A stretch of DNA of 33,505 nucleotides from an uncultured Alphaproteobacteria bacterium (GTDB lineage Bacteria > Pseudomonadota > Alphaproteobacteria > CAAGCB01 > CAG-977). This document shows positions 32,040 through 33,505 of this stretch, in pieces. The stretch spans positions 1-33,505 of the forward strand of contig CALXTY010000006.1 in the NCBI GenBank assembly GCA_944391535.1. Direction: 5' to 3'. The notes under the pieces are model-generated. The model was not told where the DNA came from, did no database searches, and saw only the letters and a list, made by a program, of their open reading frames with translations. How positions within the stretch are numbered: position 1 is the first letter of the stretch; every line of letters begins with the position of its first letter. The position numbers and the translations under genes were made by a program.

Positions 32040-33505
32040 ATGGAAACAACTTTAACTTCTACTGCCGGTCTCATCCCTATGCTGCTTAGTTTGGTGGGTG
32101 TGTTGGTAACATTGCAGTATTTAAAGGGTATGGCTGATTTTTCAAACGCCATTCGTTTTATTTTCTGGGGATTTGTTTTCATATTCGGTGCCAAAGTATT
32201 GATCTTTATCGCCCGTTTCATGCCGCAAGGGTATTATTTTTTCTTTTCCGTTTTGTTTCATCTGTGTTCGGCTGTTTTCTTGACAGCCGGCGCTATGAGC
32301 ATAAAAGGAATAAAATTTTTTAATAAAACGGTTATTGTTTCCGCCTGCCTTTTGGCCGCAGTGTGGAGCTGGTATGTTGTTATAATTACTCGAGATTCTT
32401 CCACACTGACTTTGTCTTTAGCCGCTTCTACATTTGGTTATGCCGTTTTGGCCGCATCTCTGTGGCGCAGAAAAGCTTTACGTAATTCCATAGGATTTGT
32501 TATTACAGGCTGGTTCTGCATTTTCTTGCTGCTTTATAATCTGCTTACATTAATGTCTTGGGGGCAAAGTCTGTTGTCGCCGGCGTTTGAAACTTTCTTG
32601 TATATCGCTATTATGTGCGGCTGGATTTTAATTTCCAACAATATGATGGCTCATCAGTTTGACGCTTTGGAACAAATCGCTGAAGAAAGTAAAGAACGTT
32701 TACGTCTGATGATACAAATGTCCCCTTTCCCGATTATTATCTCGCGGTTGAAAGATGATCAGTTGATGTTGATCAATAATAAAGCCGGAACTTTATTCGG
32801 GTTGGACGTCAAACATCCGGGGAACTTTAAAACCGTTGATTATTTTGCTGAACCCTCTAAACGAACAGAATTGTTGACAAAATTGGAAAAAAATCCTGTC
32901 GTCGATGATTTCGAATTTTTAGTTAAACCACGCAAAGGAGAGCCGTTTTGGCTGTTGTTATCTGCTCGAGTCATAGATTTTGAATATGAAATTGCACTGT
33001 ATATGGCGTTTCAGGATATTACGGATCGTAAGAAAAAAGAAATGCAGCTGTTTGATCAAGCGACAAAAGATCCTCTGACAAAATGCTATAACAGGCGTCA
33101 GTTCGAAGAATTGGCTAAAAATGAAGTTCAACGTTCGAGAAGATATAATCATCCGTTCTGCTTGTTTATGATTGATGCGGATCATTTTAAAAATGTTAAC
33201 GATACGCATGGACACGCCGTCGGTGATTTGGTCTTGCAGGCTTTGGCGGATTGTTGTCGCAGAACCTTACGTGAATCTGACATTATTGCTCGTTTCGGCG
33301 GTGAAGAATTCGTTATTCTATTGCCTGAAGCAACAAGTGAAAACGCTTTCCGTGTCGCTGAACGTTTAAGAATTAAAATTTCTAAACTGGTTGTCAAAAA
33401 TGAACAAAATCAAAATGTTCAGTTCACTGTAAGTATTGGACTGGTTTCTTCGATCGTAACGGATAATGTCGCGGAAATGTTAAAAATGGCCGATGAAGCA
33501 TTATA
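32040..33505 (+). CDS. Membrane-bound PAS-GGDEF diguanylate cyclase (3' end off the window)
   Basis: Makes cyclic di-GMP from two GTP. The 488 visible codons give an N-terminal block of about seven hydrophobic segments (residues 1-205), a PAS-like domain (about 218-333, with PFPIIISRLKDDQLMLINNK and YMAFQDITDRKKKE) and a GGDEF domain from about 345 (DPLTKCYNRRQFEE, MIDADHFKNVNDTHGHAVGD). The active-site loop is GGEEF at 420-424, an active form. The inhibitory I-site RESD at 411-414 lies five residues before it, so product feedback is likely. ATG 32040 has a GGA ribosome-binding core 6 nt upstream. The reading frame is open to the window edge, so the C-terminus is missing. The 7TM-PAS input suggests it senses a membrane or small-molecule signal. 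Confidence 0.9.
   Translation, partial: METTLTSTAGLIPMLLSLVGVLVTLQYLKGMADFSNAIRFIFWGFVFIFGAKVLIFIARFMPQGYYFFFSVLFHLCSAVFLTAGAMSIKGIKFFNKTVIVSACLLAAVWSWYVVIITRDSSTLTLSLAASTFGYAVLAASLWRRKALRNSIGFVITGWFCIFLLLYNLLTLMSWGQSLLSPAFETFLYIAIMCGWILISNNMMAHQFDALEQIAEESKERLRLMIQMSPFPIIISRLKDDQLMLINNKAGTLFGLDVKHPGNFKTVDYFAEPSKRTELLTKLEKNPVVDDFEFLVKPRKGEPFWLLLSARVIDFEYEIALYMAFQDITDRKKKEMQLFDQATKDPLTKCYNRRQFEELAKNEVQRSRRYNHPFCLFMIDADHFKNVNDTHGHAVGDLVLQALADCCRRTLRESDIIARFGGEEFVILLPEATSENAFRVAERLRIKISKLVVKNEQNQNVQFTVSIGLVSSIVTDNVAEMLKMADEAL

Noticed and set aside
31952-32221. Minus-strand open frame of 89 codons in the gap before the GGDEF gene
   Set aside because: It runs antisense into the start of the membrane cyclase, contains both divergent promoter candidates, and has no motif or ribosome-binding site.
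1-33505. Prophage, defence island, CRISPR array, insertion sequence, or tRNA/rRNA genes
   Set aside because: No direct repeat array, transposase, integrase, cloverleaf or rRNA-like stretch was seen; nearly all DNA is accounted for by housekeeping and transporter genes.

Overview
The window looks like the origin-proximal part of an alphaproteobacterial chromosome, moderately AT-rich by eye. The phylum call rests on several conserved alphaproteobacterial blocks: hrcA-grpE facing rph-rdgB-hemW, an LppC-type lipoprotein facing rsmI-yraN, rsmG-parA-parB, hslVU next to hisB, and rho | maf-aroE-coaE-dnaQ-secB-tim44-mltA-smr. Several accessory genes (MATE pump, split CHR transporter, GldA-like dehydrogenase, flavodoxin-like protein) resemble families common in anaerobic and gut Firmicutes or Bacteroidetes. 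A gut-associated or anaerobic alphaproteobacterium is therefore my inference, not something the sequence proves.

Layout. 1-1591 (-): hldD-like epimerase and lgt (cut by the left edge). 1722-3918 (+): proC and a MATE exporter. 3946-5639 (-): hrcA-grpE heat-shock operon. 5716-8142 (+): rph, rdgB, hemW. 8101-9687 (-): LppC lipoprotein. 9752-10976 (+): rsmI, yraN. 10963-13909 (-): rsmG, parA, parB and a small P-loop kinase-like gene. 13910-14033: two perfect parS sites flanking an A/T palindrome. 14034-15091 (-): two half-size CHR transporters. 15375-17212 (-): hslV-hslU. 17296-18498 (+): hisB and a membrane-anchored flavodoxin-like protein. 18530-20963 (-): GldA-like dehydrogenase and rho. 20964-21390: intergenic region with DnaA boxes, the probable oriC. 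21391-24066 (+): maf, aroE, coaE, dnaQ. 24059-24535 (-): secB. 24612-30686 (+): tim44, mltA, a membrane protein, smr, mnmE, mnmG. 30683-31927 (-): unknown membrane protein. 32040-33505 (+): membrane PAS-GGDEF diguanylate cyclase, cut by the right edge.

How it fits together. The replication and segregation functions are clustered: candidate oriC at about 21.1-21.4 kb, ParA/ParB with two parS sites about 7 kb away, and dnaQ just to the right. Genes nearest the origin point away from it (rho leftward, maf rightward), as expected for a bidirectional origin. The surrounding genes are housekeeping: proteostasis (hrcA, grpE, hslVU, secB), RNA modification (rph, rsmI, rsmG, mnmE, mnmG), nucleotide-pool cleaning (rdgB, maf) and envelope biogenesis (lgt, hldD, LppC, mltA).

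Most notable: (1) the oriC candidate with four TTATNCACA boxes and a hairpin that carries one of them; (2) paired parS sites around an A/T palindrome; (3) an HldD homologue whose frame is conserved but whose catalytic Tyr, second Lys and other active-site motifs are replaced; (4) mnmE-mnmG on the opposite side of oriC from rsmG-parAB; (5) an hrcA promoter that predicts a nearly leaderless mRNA and no CIRCE element. No rRNA, tRNA, CRISPR array or insertion sequence was seen.
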